Of a stretch of DNA of 64,000 nucleotides, positions 25,973-39,660 are shown in pieces. Under the pieces are notes generated by a model that worked only from the letters and a program-made list of their open reading frames with translations, was not told the origin of the DNA and ran no database searches. This DNA comes from Seriola aureovittata (Eukaryota > Chordata > Actinopteri > Carangiformes > Carangidae): positions 21,870,001 to 21,934,000 of the forward strand of contig NC_079382.1 in assembly GCF_021018895.1 (NCBI RefSeq), read 5' to 3'. The stretch's first letter is position 1, and every line of letters starts with the position of its first letter. The translations under genes were made by a program, and so were the position numbers.

Positions 25973-28197
25973 TTTCAGCTTGCAAGGCTCGACAGTAATA
26001 AGATTTGAGCCAACATAAAACATTTCCTGCAGTCTGTTTGCTGCTAATAGCAATGATGTAAGGTGTACGGAAGATTTTTAATGACTTCATAAACTGTTCT
26101 CTCTATAAATCAACTAACTTACTTTATGAATTTAATAAAGAAAAATGCTCGTCACACTTTCCCACGACTTAAAAAGTCAAACGTCTTGTTTTGTCTGACC
26201 CTCAGACCAGAACACAAAGATCCAGTTCACAATGAAACAAAACAAAGAAAACCAGCAAAAGGTCACATTTTTGTCTGATTAAATCATTTATTCATTAATT
26301 TTATTAATCAAATTAATAATAATATTTAATAATAATCTATCAAAACTGTTTATTTTCTATCAAGCTAATTAACATTTCAACACTAATAATGACACAAAAA
26401 ACTAAATGATAAACAAGTTTGGATACTGAGAAAAAACAAAATCCAGACAAAAGAAGCAAAATACATTTGTTCTAATGACCTTTAGATTTTGAATTCTTAG
26501 TTTCTAGCCTAATAAACATTTCTTTAATTTGTTTATTAAAAGGTTGTAACCAAGATATTCCTGTTTCTTAACAGCCGCCTTATATACCAACACCAATATA
26601 AACTGTCATAATCTAATATCAGCTGACATATCAGAGACAGGAAACATCGACGTGAATGACATGAAGCTCGGCTCCAACATCAACACACAGTTAGTCTGTC
26701 ACCAGGACGTCAAAAAGTTGAGACTCTGTCAAAACTTCGATGGTAAAGTATCCTGTCATTTTTGAAAACATCAGCATTAAACTTCAAACCCTGAACACTA
26801 AAGGCAGCAATCAGGAGGAAACAAGTTTGTTCTCTCATCACTAAGAGCCACTGAGCCGGATAAACACTGTAATTCAAAGAGGAAAGCATGAGAGCATCTT
26901 TAAAAAAAAACAAAACGTATGAGCAGTCCTTGAAAAAGTTTTCACCACCTTTTACTGCAGTACAAATAAAGATCTCATTGTATCTTAAAATTGCTTCCTG
27001 CTTCTACAGCTCAAACTAGTCTGGTCCAACTAGCTTTGAAACAACATACATCTTAAGCATTTTTCATTGTGCTTATTTGTTTCGTATATAATAATAATAC
27101 CTGGTGCAATGACGCAGAAATCTGCACAGAGTGTGGGACGATTATTTACATTTACCTGCGAGTTCTACAGATCTCTCTGATCCCTCAACAAAGCTCTACC
27201 ATCAGTTTTATTTCACAATACAAACACTGAGAAGCAGAGGTGGTTTATGTCAGTTAGGGCGGTTAGAGGGAGCTCAAGATGTTCTACTTTAATCTGAAAC
27301 CTGTCGAGAGCTCACACGGCCAAAGGATTTATGAGGCCATGACGCAGGATTCGATGGACAGCAAAAATCGATAACTGGAATTAAAATCTAGCGGGAGACG
27401 TTATGGAGCATCTCTGAATAACATACACAAACGCCACAACTTCCCGTGACAGAAATGGCGGTCTCTTGAAACCACAGAGGACCTGCGGGGTCTTACTGCC
27501 TCACTAATGGCTGAAGATGGTTTTATCAATACCCAGTTTTTTTTCCCCAAATTCAAAACCTGCAAACTTCACTGCATAGAGCTGATTCGAATCATTTTCA
27601 CCAAAGGTCAGGCTGACTTCAACCTGTGCCTTCCTCTAATTCATAAAGAATAAATCAGTTTTAATGCATATATGTGAGAGTTGTATCAATCTTCTCATTT
27701 AACTCTCAGCAAAAAAAGCCGATTCGGTTATACGCCGATTTGAGATCAACTGTTACAGCTTGGCTAAAAAAAATGGGGTTCGAGGAAAGCTCTGACAAGT
27801 CATTTAATACGTGCTGTATTCTTATTGTATCTCCGTCTATTCTGTTCCATTTCCGTGCCGCTGGAAATCGATGTTCCTGGCATGAAGGAAATAAGGGAAC
27901 ACAATGCTGACTGACAGATTCATCAAGCAAGAGCAAAAGAACAAAAATCACCAGATCTCAGACTGATTCCTGAGGAAAAGAGATGTCAGAGAGACAGCCA
28001 ACTAATCAGTGGGTGGCTTTTCTCTCGACTGTGGGTTCAAGATAAAAATCCCCGCAGGCCATATTCCTCGTTACAGTCCCCCGGGAAATTTAATGAGCAG
28101 AGCGAACCCATGTTTCAGTAAAAACTGCAATAAGTATGTTGAGTAGACAAAGTAGAAACAAAACTCTAATCACAGTTTATTCAGTACAATGAAATAT

Positions 28198-28200
28198 TAA

Positions 28201-28238
<38 letters not shown>
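28198..28238 (+). repeat. (ATT)n microsatellite
   Basis: About 13 ATT units without interruption. Confidence 0.95.
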
Positions 28239-28282
28239 ATAAATGAAATACTGTTGTATTTGTGAGTGACATTTGATTATAA

Positions 28283-28575
28283 CCTTGTGGCTGGATTCCT
28301 CCACCAACCAGTCAAGTTGTGGTTTACATCCATGTCTGTCCACACTGATATATGTAGTGGAGACTTTGATGAAGTTTAATAAAAAAAGGTATTAAGTGTA
28401 TGTTATCATTATTGGCATATGAATTTTTGGAGTAATGGCCAAAAAAATGTGTAGTCACAATGACCTTGACCTTTGACCTTTGAACACCAAACTCTAATTC
28501 AGTTCATTGCCAGAATTCCCTCAAGGTTTTTCTGAGATATCACGTTCACAAGAATGGCATGAACGGACGAAATGA
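28283..28575 (-). repeat. AGGTCA-type dispersed repeat, copy 3 (inverted)
   Basis: In reverse orientation it shares the gtgatatctc, aagg-type and ggtcaaaggtcaaggtca segments with the copy at 17194-17545. It carries three adjacent AGGTCA half-sites at 28461-28479. Confidence 0.6.
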
Positions 28576-29619
28576 AAGACTGGGCAACAATAATTAATAA
28601 AGTCAGAAATAAAAAGGACAAAGGTTTGAAGAACATTAGATGAGGTGACAGAACGCCCATCTGCATGTATCCCAACCAGAGTCCTGCTCTAAGTGAGAGG
28701 ATGAAAACAGCAGGACGGGCTGATTGAGTTGTTTGTTGGCTCGTTAGCACTCCTCAGGGATCCACCGGGCCGCAGCCTGACAGTGGCCGCCTTTTAATAA
28801 TCCAGATAAACTACCCTCTCACTCCGTGTCAGTTACAGGACGGCTTTTCACTTCCAGGCGAAACAGCAAAGTCAAAATGGCTTTATCTTTCATTTTAATC
28901 TTTAATATCTTTGATCCCGCGCGGTGAACTGAGCTCAAGGTCGGACGTGAGGGCCCAGAGGAAGCTGGGGTTAAGTGGAAGGTCGTTTCATGATCGACTT
29001 TCCAGGTAAACATGATGATGGCTTCTGGCTTTGAAGCCTGGCAACAGGATACTGCAGAGTGTCTTTGAATATCTGCAGGAGGCTGCGCTGTAACACCGAG
29101 GCTCTGGAAAGGTGATAATTACCTACCCTGAGAATCAGCTCATCAAAACAGGAGATAGGAGAGTGAGTATTGAACTTATTCAACTCCAATTGGATGCTAA
29201 TGCTAGGGTCGCACAAGTGTTGTATATTTTGGTCTTTGATTGTTCCTGATGATGTCCTCTCCTGATTGTGGTGGTACTGACTTTTCTTCTGGATCCAAAA
29301 TAAGGTTGACATTTGTGATTTGGAGTGAAATGTCTTCACTATTGGAAGGGATTGAAAGTCTGAAAACAGAAATCAGGTTCAGACATTCATGTTCCCCCTC
29401 AGGATGAACTGCACTACCTTCGGTGATCCTCTTGACTTTTATCCAGCAACGTCACGGTCATCATCTTCAAAATTATGAATGACTTCTAAATTGTCCAGGT
29501 TCAAGATTCGCTTCCTAGATTATTCCAGATCTCCAGCAGCACACACTCTTCATCCATCATAATTGTATGTTTTTATTTTAACACAGAGCATGAATGTAGA
29601 ACCTCAAAAATTAGTTGAT

Positions 29620-29885
29620 TTATCAAGTGACAGAAAATTAATCAGCAGCTGTTGCAGTAATTAATCGTTTTGTGATGTTGTTTGCAAAAATGTAAAACAT
29701 CTGTTGTTTCTAGCTTCAAATGAAAGTGATTTCCTGCTTTTCTTTGTCATACGTGATAGTGAACTGCAAACTTCTCATCTGAAGAAGTCACCTTGGTGTG
29801 TAGGAAAATTATATTCATTTCATAGACAAAACAGTTAATCGCAAAAATGATCTGAAGATTAATCATTAGCTGCAGCCCTACATGA
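29620..29885 (+). repeat. TTAATCGATT-type teleost repeat
   Basis: Begins gtgacagaaaattaatcagc and ends gattaatcattagctgcagc, the usual end of the family. Confidence 0.6.
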
Positions 29886-30764
29886 AAGTTCAATCTTGGC
29901 AAAAGGAGTCTGACAAAACCTTAAAGTGCTACTAGGCCGTGGATGTAAACAGATCCATCCATGTCAACTGAGCAATCTGATGAAAACCATGAGATGTACA
30001 TGAAAGAAAAACTAGTATTTTGATGAATTCAGTTTAACACTCGTAACCGTTTGCTCTGAATCCTGAAAAACAAGCCAGAGCTTGTTGTACACACATTAAT
30101 TATTAAAGACGATACATTAACATGAGGCTAAATGAGGTTGAATTACAGTGACAGAGTGAATGGCTGACTCACAGTTTGATGCTCTAACATCTGACAGAAT
30201 TTGGTATGAAACAATGAGCAGGGTCAGACGGGTCATGTGAAATTCTGTCATCACTTTCTACAGCACTACAAAGTCAATCATATTTAACTCTCATCACTCC
30301 AGCTCTTATTACTGTGGGCTGAAGGCAGAATAAGAAATAATATGCAGCTGAATATTTCATAGTTTGGGGGCTCCAAGAGATATTTGAAAACGGTGAGTCC
30401 AGAGGAATTCACTGAGGTGGATGAGGTCGTCGATTGTGGAAGCGAGAAAACTTTTGGATCTGTATGCAGCGAGGGAGCCTGAAGCACCATGACCCAGATA
30501 ACATCAGCTGCCCTGAGATTATAAAGCCGTGCCCTCAATGGGATTTAATTGTCCATTTGATTAGACCTGGAGCTCGTTACTGTTCTGAGTGAGCCGCAGG
30601 CGAGTCGACAGCCTTCAACCGTTGGCTTGGAAGTGAGATTGAAAGTTTCTCAAGTGGAAGAAAACACAAGAGTGAAGACAGATAAGAGGATAGATACAAG
30701 GGGCTGACAAAAACACTTCATGAAAAGAATTTAAACTGTGAATCAACTATACTGAAAATGACTG

Positions 30765-31000
30765 CAACCAAAGATTATTGTCATTATCAGCTATTGTGCT
30801 GATTATTGTCCAATTAATTCCTTAATTGTTTAGTCTGTAAGATGTAAGAAAATAGATCTCCACCACTATTCCAAGAGACAAAGGTGATGTCTTCAAATGT
30901 GACTAATGGCCAATAATCCAAAGACATTCAATTTGCAATGATATAAAAGAGAGAAAAGTAAGAAATCCTCACAATCCTTGTGTCCATCTGCTGAATCGAA
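30765..31000 (-). repeat. TTAATCGATT-type teleost repeat, reverse copy
   Basis: Reverse-strand core text with the gacaaaggtgatgtcttcaa block and an AT-rich left end. Confidence 0.5.
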
Positions 31001-31009
31001 GTCTAATAT

Positions 31010-31135
31010 TCCCTCTCTTCTAGCTCTGGTTTTGGTCTCCACCAGCTCCTGAGGGGAATATCTGACTCTTCAGCTGCTAAATGCTCCGCTGTGTCTGTAA
31101 ATGAATCTGTCTACTGGTTGGTGCTGGGCGGATAG
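31010..31135 (-). repeat. Dispersed repeat E, inverted copy
   Basis: Reverse-strand match to the ggagctggtggagacca and agcagc-type blocks of the copy at 24410-24720. Confidence 0.55.
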
Positions 31136-31319
31136 TGGAGAGGGAGTTTATCACAGCTTGTTGTGATGAAGGCACTGACACTGAACCAAAACACGTACAT
31201 GTGCAGTCAAAACAAAACTATGAGATAAAAGCTTCAGGTTCTCTCTCTGTGACATTAAATATTCATAACTAACAATCAAAATGTTTAATTATCATTCATG
31301 AAGAGACTAAAAGCAACTA

Positions 31320-31570
31320 CACAATAGGCCTGCAATGATTATCAATTAATCTGCTGATTATTTTCATAATTGTTCTTTAAAAAGGTCAGAAAAATTCACA
31401 ATAATGTTTTTACTAAATCTCATCCTGACACTTTAAAATTGGTTGTTCCAAGAAATTTAAAGTATTGTTGCAGTTTATAGTGTTGTTGCTAAAGCTTGTG
31501 TTTCTGTCAATTGGTCAATAATTTTTGGACGTTTTGTTTTTGGGATTCACACCTGCAGTCTGGCCACAGA
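31320..31570 (-). repeat. TTAATCGATT-type teleost repeat, reverse copy
   Basis: Begins aggcctgcaatgattatcaa then ttaatctgctgattattttc, the reversed family terminus. The remainder is diverged. Confidence 0.55.
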
Positions 31571-31810
31571 TGATTTGACCTCTTCAGCTCTGAGAGATGC
31601 TTCATGTTGCTTTAAACATTCACATATAAAAGTGATCATTTTCAGAACTCTGTTGTAGCTCATAAATGCTGCTAATTAGCTTTCAACCGTCCATGGCCCA
31701 GCGCTTTTACACCTGTTTGTAATTCTGATGAAATTACTGGAGCGTTTACATCAACACCTTTTTCTATGAGGTGTCACTTTGTTTTATTTACACTGTTTAC
31801 CTGCATAGTT

Positions 31811-32012
31811 ATAGGGAATAAGACAGAGATAGAAAGTATAGAGAAAAAGGTAAAACAAGGTAGAGAGGAAGGAAAAAGATTACGAAAGAACAAAGAGGTA
31901 GAAAATGAAAGAGAAAAAGATCAGAAAAGATAGACAGGAGGAGTGATAGAAAAGACTGAAAGAGTGAGGCAGTGAAAGTGGAGAGAGTGAGGGAGAAGCT
32001 GACAAAGAGTAC
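31811..32012 (+). repeat. Purine-rich low-complexity tract
   Basis: About 200 bases of mostly A and G with imperfect gagaaaga-type units and few pyrimidines. Confidence 0.7.
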
Positions 32013-33759
32013 ATAATGAAGCTCTACTCGGCTGGGAGTGTGAAGGGCAGTAATTTACTGATCAAGGACAGAGATTGATTTGTCACCAGAGTGGAAAAGA
32101 AAGCCCACAGCGTGAGCGAGAAGCTTCAGCCTCCTTTTTCCACAACAATACTGTCGAGTTCGCCACTACCGTGTTACTATGTGAATGCACAGAAGCTTGG
32201 CCTGCACTGACACCGACTTCACCCAGGTATGTCCACAACAACGGCTTGGTCCAGTTCGATCAACAAAGGAGAGAAAGTCAACAACAAACATCAGGGTTCA
32301 GAGGAGAAAATAAAATCATTCAGCACCTCTATGCTGTGACCTGACCCGATTCAAGCTGCTCAGAGTGTCATTTTTTCTGATGTATTTCAAGTTTCTAAAT
32401 GTCCAGGCTTGTCCGCTGGAAAACCATTCTCACCTTTCCTTATTTTCTCTTGCTGACGAAAACAGTGATTGTTTCTCTTCATAATAAAGCCAATACTGAC
32501 TACATGAAGATTTCACAGCATCTATTACAAGCTACAAACCTAAAACTCAATTACAACTGAGGCATATAAATAAGAGAAATCACTGATAAACCGTCTTTAC
32601 TTCCTGTTTCACTTACAAGTCAGAATGGTTGATATGAAAATAAGGGGTGGGTGACCTGGAAAAAGATCATATGACAATCTTTTTGGGTGGAATCGCAATC
32701 CACGATCTGGTTTCTGTTTCCGCTCTGATTTGATTGTGAAAGTCCTGACCGGAACTTGTGATTCGTATCTTTCTGAGGCTTTGATGCTTTTTTCAGATGT
32801 TTGTCTGCTTGCCAAGATTCTTCACTCACAATGATGCCTTCTGTTTACAAATTGTGTCACAACCAATATCACTTTTTGCTCTGTTCATATGGAGTATTTG
32901 TTTGTACAGTGCTGTTAATTAATTAATGACGTACTGTATGTAAGTGTTTTGCTGCTACGCCAAACTCGCCGAGGGCGGCAGAGCAGAACAAGGACTACCA
33001 GATCACCAGCTGCAGTTAGCTATGGGCTGGTTAGCAGTGATTGAACTTTTAAAATTTGATATCTAAATACAGCAACATTTTATAACGCAATCTATATGAT
33101 TCATTCAGTCAGACTGTCTACGATATAGGTTCGTCAGATGGTCCGCCCCTATATGATAATATCAACAAGTAATGACTTTGATCTGGTGATCCCAACTTTT
33201 CTTCCAGCGCCAACTATTCTCAAGAGAAATATCTCCAACAATTGGATGCATTCCCACATTCATAACCTCCTCAAGATGAATTGTAATAACATGTAAATGT
33301 GATAATACAAACATCTACCAGTAAATAAAAGCGAACTCACTTAAGCAATGCAATCAGAAATCAATCAATTTTCATTTTCTGTTGTTAGGTTATTACGATT
33401 TGTTGTGTTTTGATAATTGCTTTGTGGCTGTAGTAAATGACACTGAGGTAAATGCACCCACAGTCTTCAGGCTTACATGCAACATGATCACACACGGCCC
33501 TCTCCTCCCGTCAGCCCACAGCAACTCCAAGGAATTGATTTTTTCCTCTCTTATTTTCTTTTTGCCTCTGTCTTGCAGACGCATCCTCTTGCAGTGTTTT
33601 ATTTTCTCCCCTGACCATCTCCTTCAAGGCAGTCCACTAGCAATCCAGTGATTCAACCGACAGAAAATCGATCCAATCTCATCCAAGTTGGCGTTCTATG
33701 AGCTCATATCTTGACATCTCGACTGCCCGGGGAGGTGGATGAACACCGGTTTGTCTGGT

Positions 33760-33780
33760 TCACACACACACACACACACA
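33760..33780 (+). repeat. (CA)n short microsatellite
   Basis: About 20 bases of CA. Confidence 0.85.
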
Positions 33781-35559
33781 AAGAACTACTGTATCGCCTT
33801 GTTTTCTTATCTCACCATCAGCAGCCCAGGAAAGGTCCACCACGTTGGATGATTATTTTTCTTTTTTGTTAAATGGTCTCATGAGGTTGTGACAGTTGCA
33901 AACAGGAGATCTGCTCTGTCACATCTGTCGGCTGGAGACAGCTGATATGACAGCGGCAGTTTCCCCAAAGACCAAACCACCATATTTACGGTGTTCAGCC
34001 ACTTGGAGAGACTTGATGGAACAGAAATGCCAAAGCTCAAAGTCCTTATCTCTCAACAAGCTGTCCTTACTTCCTGCCTACCTAAAATCAGCTCCTCTAT
34101 CGTCACTGAAGGTGGGTGGATCAGTTACACTTAGGATTCCTCCAACTGACATTCCTTCTTTTGCTGTTTTACTCACTAAATTTCATACAACTTGGGTCTT
34201 ATTCTGGTAGTTTTGGTTGTCATACTTATCACTAACAACACTGTTATCACACAAGTTAATATCTGAGATCTGGGAACAAAGTGAAACCACTGAAAAGAAG
34301 TCGAACAAGTCAAGAAATGAGCAGCTGAGCATCAGAGATGACCTTAAGAATTTACAATTAAGATTAAAGTGGTAGATCTGCCACTATTATCACTGTAAAC
34401 TGTATGAGTGCTGTGCAAGAACAGAAAGCTTGGCAGGCATAGCAACAGCAACCTTAGTGTCAATTAAATCTGCAGATATATTTATAAGGGATGTCATGAA
34501 TCAAGGTTTTTTTTATCCCCAATCTGACTCCTGTAATAGCTGATATCTGCATTAGAGAATGTAAAGGTATGTCCTGCCATGTGGCACGGGGGACGAATGT
34601 TGGGATGAGGGCGCCATATTGTGAGGAACACACTGTTTACCTGTGCCTGCAACTGTGGCTACCTGCAAACCTTTTCGTTTTGTTTGGCTGTTAAATTTGT
34701 TCAAGTCTGATGGGCAAGGGAAGACAGACGGAGATGTGGAATGGGAAAGAAAAAGGGACTCAACTGGGAGAAATTAAATAGCAATGCCAGGCAACGGTAT
34801 TTGGACCAATAACAATGAATAAACAAAGATCCATATGACTTGGCAGCCCAAGACTGGATTACCGACCCTGATGGACATTGTGAATTATCTTGTTCTTGGA
34901 CTGAATGCATAGACTTTGCGTGAGTTTAGAAGTTTTAAATCCTTAGAAGTTTGTGACTAGTTTTGCTGTGGTTGCATGCAACATCTGTTAATTCACAAGC
35001 TATCATTCAGCTATGTGATTATTTTATTGAGTCACAGACGGTGGATTTCAGCAGTCGCATAATTAAATTAATAGACCTCATTAAAACACAGGTTTTTCTC
35101 GTTGCACTTGGCAGATATGTTTAATATTTGGTTGTCAGTGTTGGGTAGAAATGGGCAGAGACATGATTTTACAGAGTGTGTCCTTTAGATTTGTTTGCAG
35201 AAAAGCAGCAGGATGTCAGTTACCCCAAATTCAACAAGGCACAATGTCAACTTCACATTCCCTCTACGGCGTCCTATCAGACGACTTTTTACATAGCAAC
35301 AGAGAACATGCAGTGTTGATTAAATATGTATCTGGCACATTGAACTCAACTCAACTGAATTCAACTGGAGAATGAGACTCCTGAAACTGATGTGACGCGA
35401 TCCACTGGAGAGAGGAGGTATCACTCTGCTGGAGTCGCTGCTACAACAGAAACACTCTCTCCACTCATAGTTGTACAGTGGTGTCACTGAGTGGAGGCTC
35501 TTCCCTCACAAACAATCTTTGCTTAAGTACAGGAAGCAGCTGCAGAGAGCACTTTAACC

Positions 35560-35617
<58 letters not shown>
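35560..35617 (+). repeat. (AAC)n microsatellite
   Basis: About 19 AAC/CAA units without interruption. Confidence 0.95.
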
Positions 35618-36369
35618 GGAAAAGACATGTTTAACGTAGAATTTAGAGATACTAAGTCATAGATTCAGGTAGTGAAGTCATTCACCTAAATGAATAGAGA
35701 GAATGATAAAAACCTGTTTTGTATGTCTATGGTGTGTTTGTGAATTATACACGACTGATTGAAGCATGTGAGTTTGATAGTAACTCTACAGAGGCTTCCA
35801 GGTTTAGTTTTATTAAAGTGACTTTGATCAACCAGTCTCATTTTCCTTCCTGGTCCGACTGCTAATGAGAGCGGTACACTTTGAGGATAGACGGCGGCTT
35901 TGATCCTCAGCTAATTTGTCCATCTTTTTCTTTCCCTTTTCCCTTTAATTTGATCGTTCGTCAAATCTGTCACACGGGCGGCGGTAGACGGGGACGGGCT
36001 CACCGCACAGAGAGCGGGTCGCCTCACTGAGAACACGTCTGTCATCAAGCCATTTGTTCAGGAGGGTAACCGACTGTGACCGTGCAGCTACAAACATGGG
36101 ATTTGAAAACCACAAATTTGTAATGGTCAGTGGGTTTTGCAAAATAGTCCTCTATTAAACACTTACCTAAGTGTGTCAAGAAGCATAGAAAGTATTTCGG
36201 TGCATTTTCTTTTTTTACTTTTTAAGCTTTGCTGAATTAACACAGGATCAAGATTCAACCATAATAATGAACCCACAGAGAATTATAACCAACTCTGCCA
36301 CTTTATGGAGCTTTTTAGCCTCTTTTAGCTCATGTTGTGGTACATTCACTGCATGCTTCAGTCTAGCGT

Positions 36370-36815
36370 TTAAAGCAATTAATCGACTAATTGATTAATT
36401 AAGTGATTGTTTAAGTCGTTTATCAAGAAATATGTAATGTATTCTCTAGTTTTGGGACTGTTGGTCGGACAAAACAACATTTAACTACTATCATACAGCT
36501 GTGTGTAAGATTTAGTGCATTCTAGTGGTGTGGGAGAACCTACGGTGGCCTTCAGGTAACATAAAAACATGAAAAGCACTGTAGAGCCAGTGTGGGCTCA
36601 TTCTAAGCTAACGAAAATACAATTCTTAGATTCAGATGGTTATATACTAATGAAAAAATAATTATGAATATCATATCCCCCTTAATCCTACATCTGTCCT
36701 TTCAAAACCGCACTTTGGGCTTTTCCTCATTTTCTGACATTTTATAGACTAAACAATTAATGAAAAAAAAAATCTACACATTGATCAATAATAATTATAA
36801 TTTAATTGTTAGTTG
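36370..36815 (+). repeat. TTAATCGATT-type teleost repeat, interrupted
   Basis: The left part (36370-36490) has aattaatcgactaattgatt and gggactgttggtcggacaaa; the right part (36700-36815) has cattttctgacattttatag. They are split by about 200 bp of other sequence. Confidence 0.5.
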
Positions 36816-36837
36816 CCACCTGGGTGCAGTCACTGTT

Positions 36838-36955
36838 ACATTTAGCAGCTAAAGAGCGAGATACGTCCCTCAGGTGCTGGTGGAGACCAGAAACAGAGCT
36901 AAAGGGAGAGTGAATATTGGACTAAGTTTCTTCAGGGGGACATAAACACCACTCA
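36838..36955 (+). repeat. Dispersed repeat E, copy 3
   Basis: The text acatttagcagctaaagagc then ggtgctggtggagaccag matches the 24410-24720 copy with moderate divergence. Confidence 0.55.
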
Positions 36956-39019
36956 ATATAAATGATCATGTTGCAAAAAAAGGTAATAATAATGTATGTC
37001 AGTGGTGGAGTTTTTCAGATCGCTCCCCAGTGACGCAGAACTTTTCAGTGTGAAATATATATTTTTTGAAATAACATTGACTGAGAGAAAAATTGGAACT
37101 GGACTTCAATGTTTTACATTAAAGTAACACTATAAATATGGCAATCCAAAAGTGCAGCATCTACAGATGTTGCTTTACAATTTGGCTAAATGGCTACACA
37201 TGTTGTATAATTAATCTTACTGAGCTGAGACCAAACACACATTGATGTCTTTAATTCTCCTTCACTAAAGTTGAGAAAGTCAGACACATCGGTGGATTTA
37301 GGACTTAACTGATGGACATTCCCCATCGCTTATTAGTCACAGTTTTGGATTCCAGTGCAGGAGGCTTTGGCAATTCTACCTAAATTAATTTTGTTCTGGG
37401 CTGAATTCCTGCTCTTTTAATGTACTTGGCAATGATGCCGATTGGTCCAAATATTGGCTAAATTAAATTTACATTTTGTCCAGCAATGACAGCCAAAGTT
37501 TAGCCACTTTGCAAACTTAATATAGCTGACAAACCACAGCGTGTACACGTCTCTACAGAGAGCTCAGAATGATAGAAGTTCGTTCTTAACTGATTTGTAG
37601 GTCAAACAGATTGTAGCTCAACCTAAAATGCCAAAGCCATTAGGACTATGGCTGCGAAGTGCCAGTAGCCATTACTCAAATTGCCTGGGAACGCTATAGC
37701 TTGCATTCATGTGGGGCACAATCATTGGATAGAGAATGACATTAAATAATGATTCTGTCCATTAAAAATGCCAGTGAGGAGAGAGAAGAAAAGATTATAT
37801 TCCTACCGCCTGACGTCTTGTCTGCAGAAACAAATTCATCACGTAACAAGAGAGCCGTGATGAGGAAACCATATATTTCCGACCTGTAGGTGCATTGTAA
37901 TTGAGTTCAACCAGCACTGCTCTGCCACGTATTTATCTATTTATCTACAGAAATCCAGCGGACATGTGACACCACATATTAAGCAGAGGAGTAGAGTAAT
38001 GGATGCAGTGGGTTATTCTAACGAACGCTGAGACAGACGAGCTCTGTGGGAGGAAGATGACAGATAGAGACAAAGACAACGGGCAACTGGAGAGCCAAAG
38101 AATGCTAATTAATTAAGCCATCACCACAGATGCCACCAGAGCTTCCACACAAAAGATGCAAAACACACCATCCTCCTTAAGTCCCTGAAAAATATGAACG
38201 TGAGAAGCGCGACGAGATAATAGCAAAGCAGTCTTTCTTTAGGTTTTACATGCTTCACTTTTCTGCTACATAGATTTTAAAGCCAATAATACACCTGCTG
38301 CGAGCTGACGAGAAACAACAGTCATCATTTCAAAGGGCATCTTGATTTGCGAGCCTCAACGATGAGTATAAGTATAAGCACAGTTCGTCTTCCATGTCCC
38401 GCTGCAGAGGTCACCACATCAAGTGAAATGCCACCGCTACAATAGAAAATGAGATACAGACACACACTCCAGGTGTGAAGTCAGTTTTGCAATGATTAAA
38501 AACGCACAGAATGAGAGGGTGATGTGCTTCTCTGTGGTTTTTCTATCCATCTGCATTTGCCCCGTGACGGGCAGATGACATTACCAGTTACCTCATTTCC
38601 CCAATGATGTCCGACAGGCAGAAAGCAAGTGTGGAGAATGAATGAACCACAACGGTTTTCCTAACGTTTGCTTTGGTCCTGAATATAGGCTGGATATACA
38701 GTTCTGTTTACACTACATCAAAGGCAAAGGCGTGTTATGTGGCATGTGTTAACCAATGTGCAGTCGTGCATACAGTCCGTGCTGTAGTAAAGTCTGGGCT
38801 GTCCAACCTTTGCAGGCTCTTGTCACATTGATCTTTGCAACTATGTGGCTGCAGAAGATGATGGTTACAGGTTTGGGTTTGATGGTCTACATGTAGCCCA
38901 CATGTCACACACCCTCCACCTCCTCCTGCAACCCCGCCTCCTAGAGGTTATGGTCATGAACGACTAAACTGTTTTCCACTGTAATCGCCGGCTGTATTGC
39001 GTCTAAAGGCAACTGTTTT

Positions 39020-39065
39020 TTTAAAATCAGAATCAGGTTTATTGCCAAGTGGGTTTTCAACCTAC
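39020..39065 (-). repeat. 3' tail of a teleost LINE-type repeat
   Basis: On the minus strand the sequence ends ttggcaataaacctgattct, the terminal tail shared by many fish LINE and SINE copies. Only the end is preserved. Confidence 0.5.
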
Positions 39066-39254
39066 AAGGAATTGGCCTTTTTTATTATTTGGTGCACATC
39101 AATAGACAGAAAGAAGATAAGAAACAAAAAAGAAAAAGAAACAAGCAAGTACTGCAGGTCAGACATCTTAGATACAAATAGAAACATTTAACAATAAGAT
39201 AAAATATATTAAACAAAATGTGAAGAAATGAAGCCCTGTATTTATTAATGGCTG

Positions 39255-39660
39255 CAGAGTTGGCAGGAGACGGTTTGGGTGGATGGTGGACACATAAAGC
39301 ACATGACTGTCGGACGAGAGACTGGAGGTTTCTAATCTAGTGTCTTCCGTGTTTTACCTAAGACTTTGGTTACGGTCAGGGAACGATGGTGGTTTTGGTT
39401 CACTGTAAATAAACACCTTATGTCTAAACTCACTGTGAACTTTGTATTAAACCAGACCAGGATCTATCTCTCACCTTAACCAAGTGCTGTGAGAGTCCAA
39501 AGAGACCCATTAAACAGTTTAATAATGCTGAAGCCACTACAAGTAAATCTGTGACTTAACAACATATCCTCATTATGTTATTAGAAAATGTAATCAAGTC
39601 GGAATTAAGTTTCCTCCAAAACCCATTTGCAGTCGTCGTTTAGTTGCATAGAAACATAAT
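39255..39660 (+). repeat. Dispersed repeat D, copy 2 (longer)
   Basis: Same block order as 18885-19175, with about 110 extra bases in the middle, including ggttacggtcagggaacg, a teleost repeat segment. Confidence 0.6.

Noticed and set aside
28971..29339. 122-codon minus-strand open frame in the last intron
   Set aside because: The translation shows no family signature, no splice-site context and no codon-usage shift; it is probably chance.
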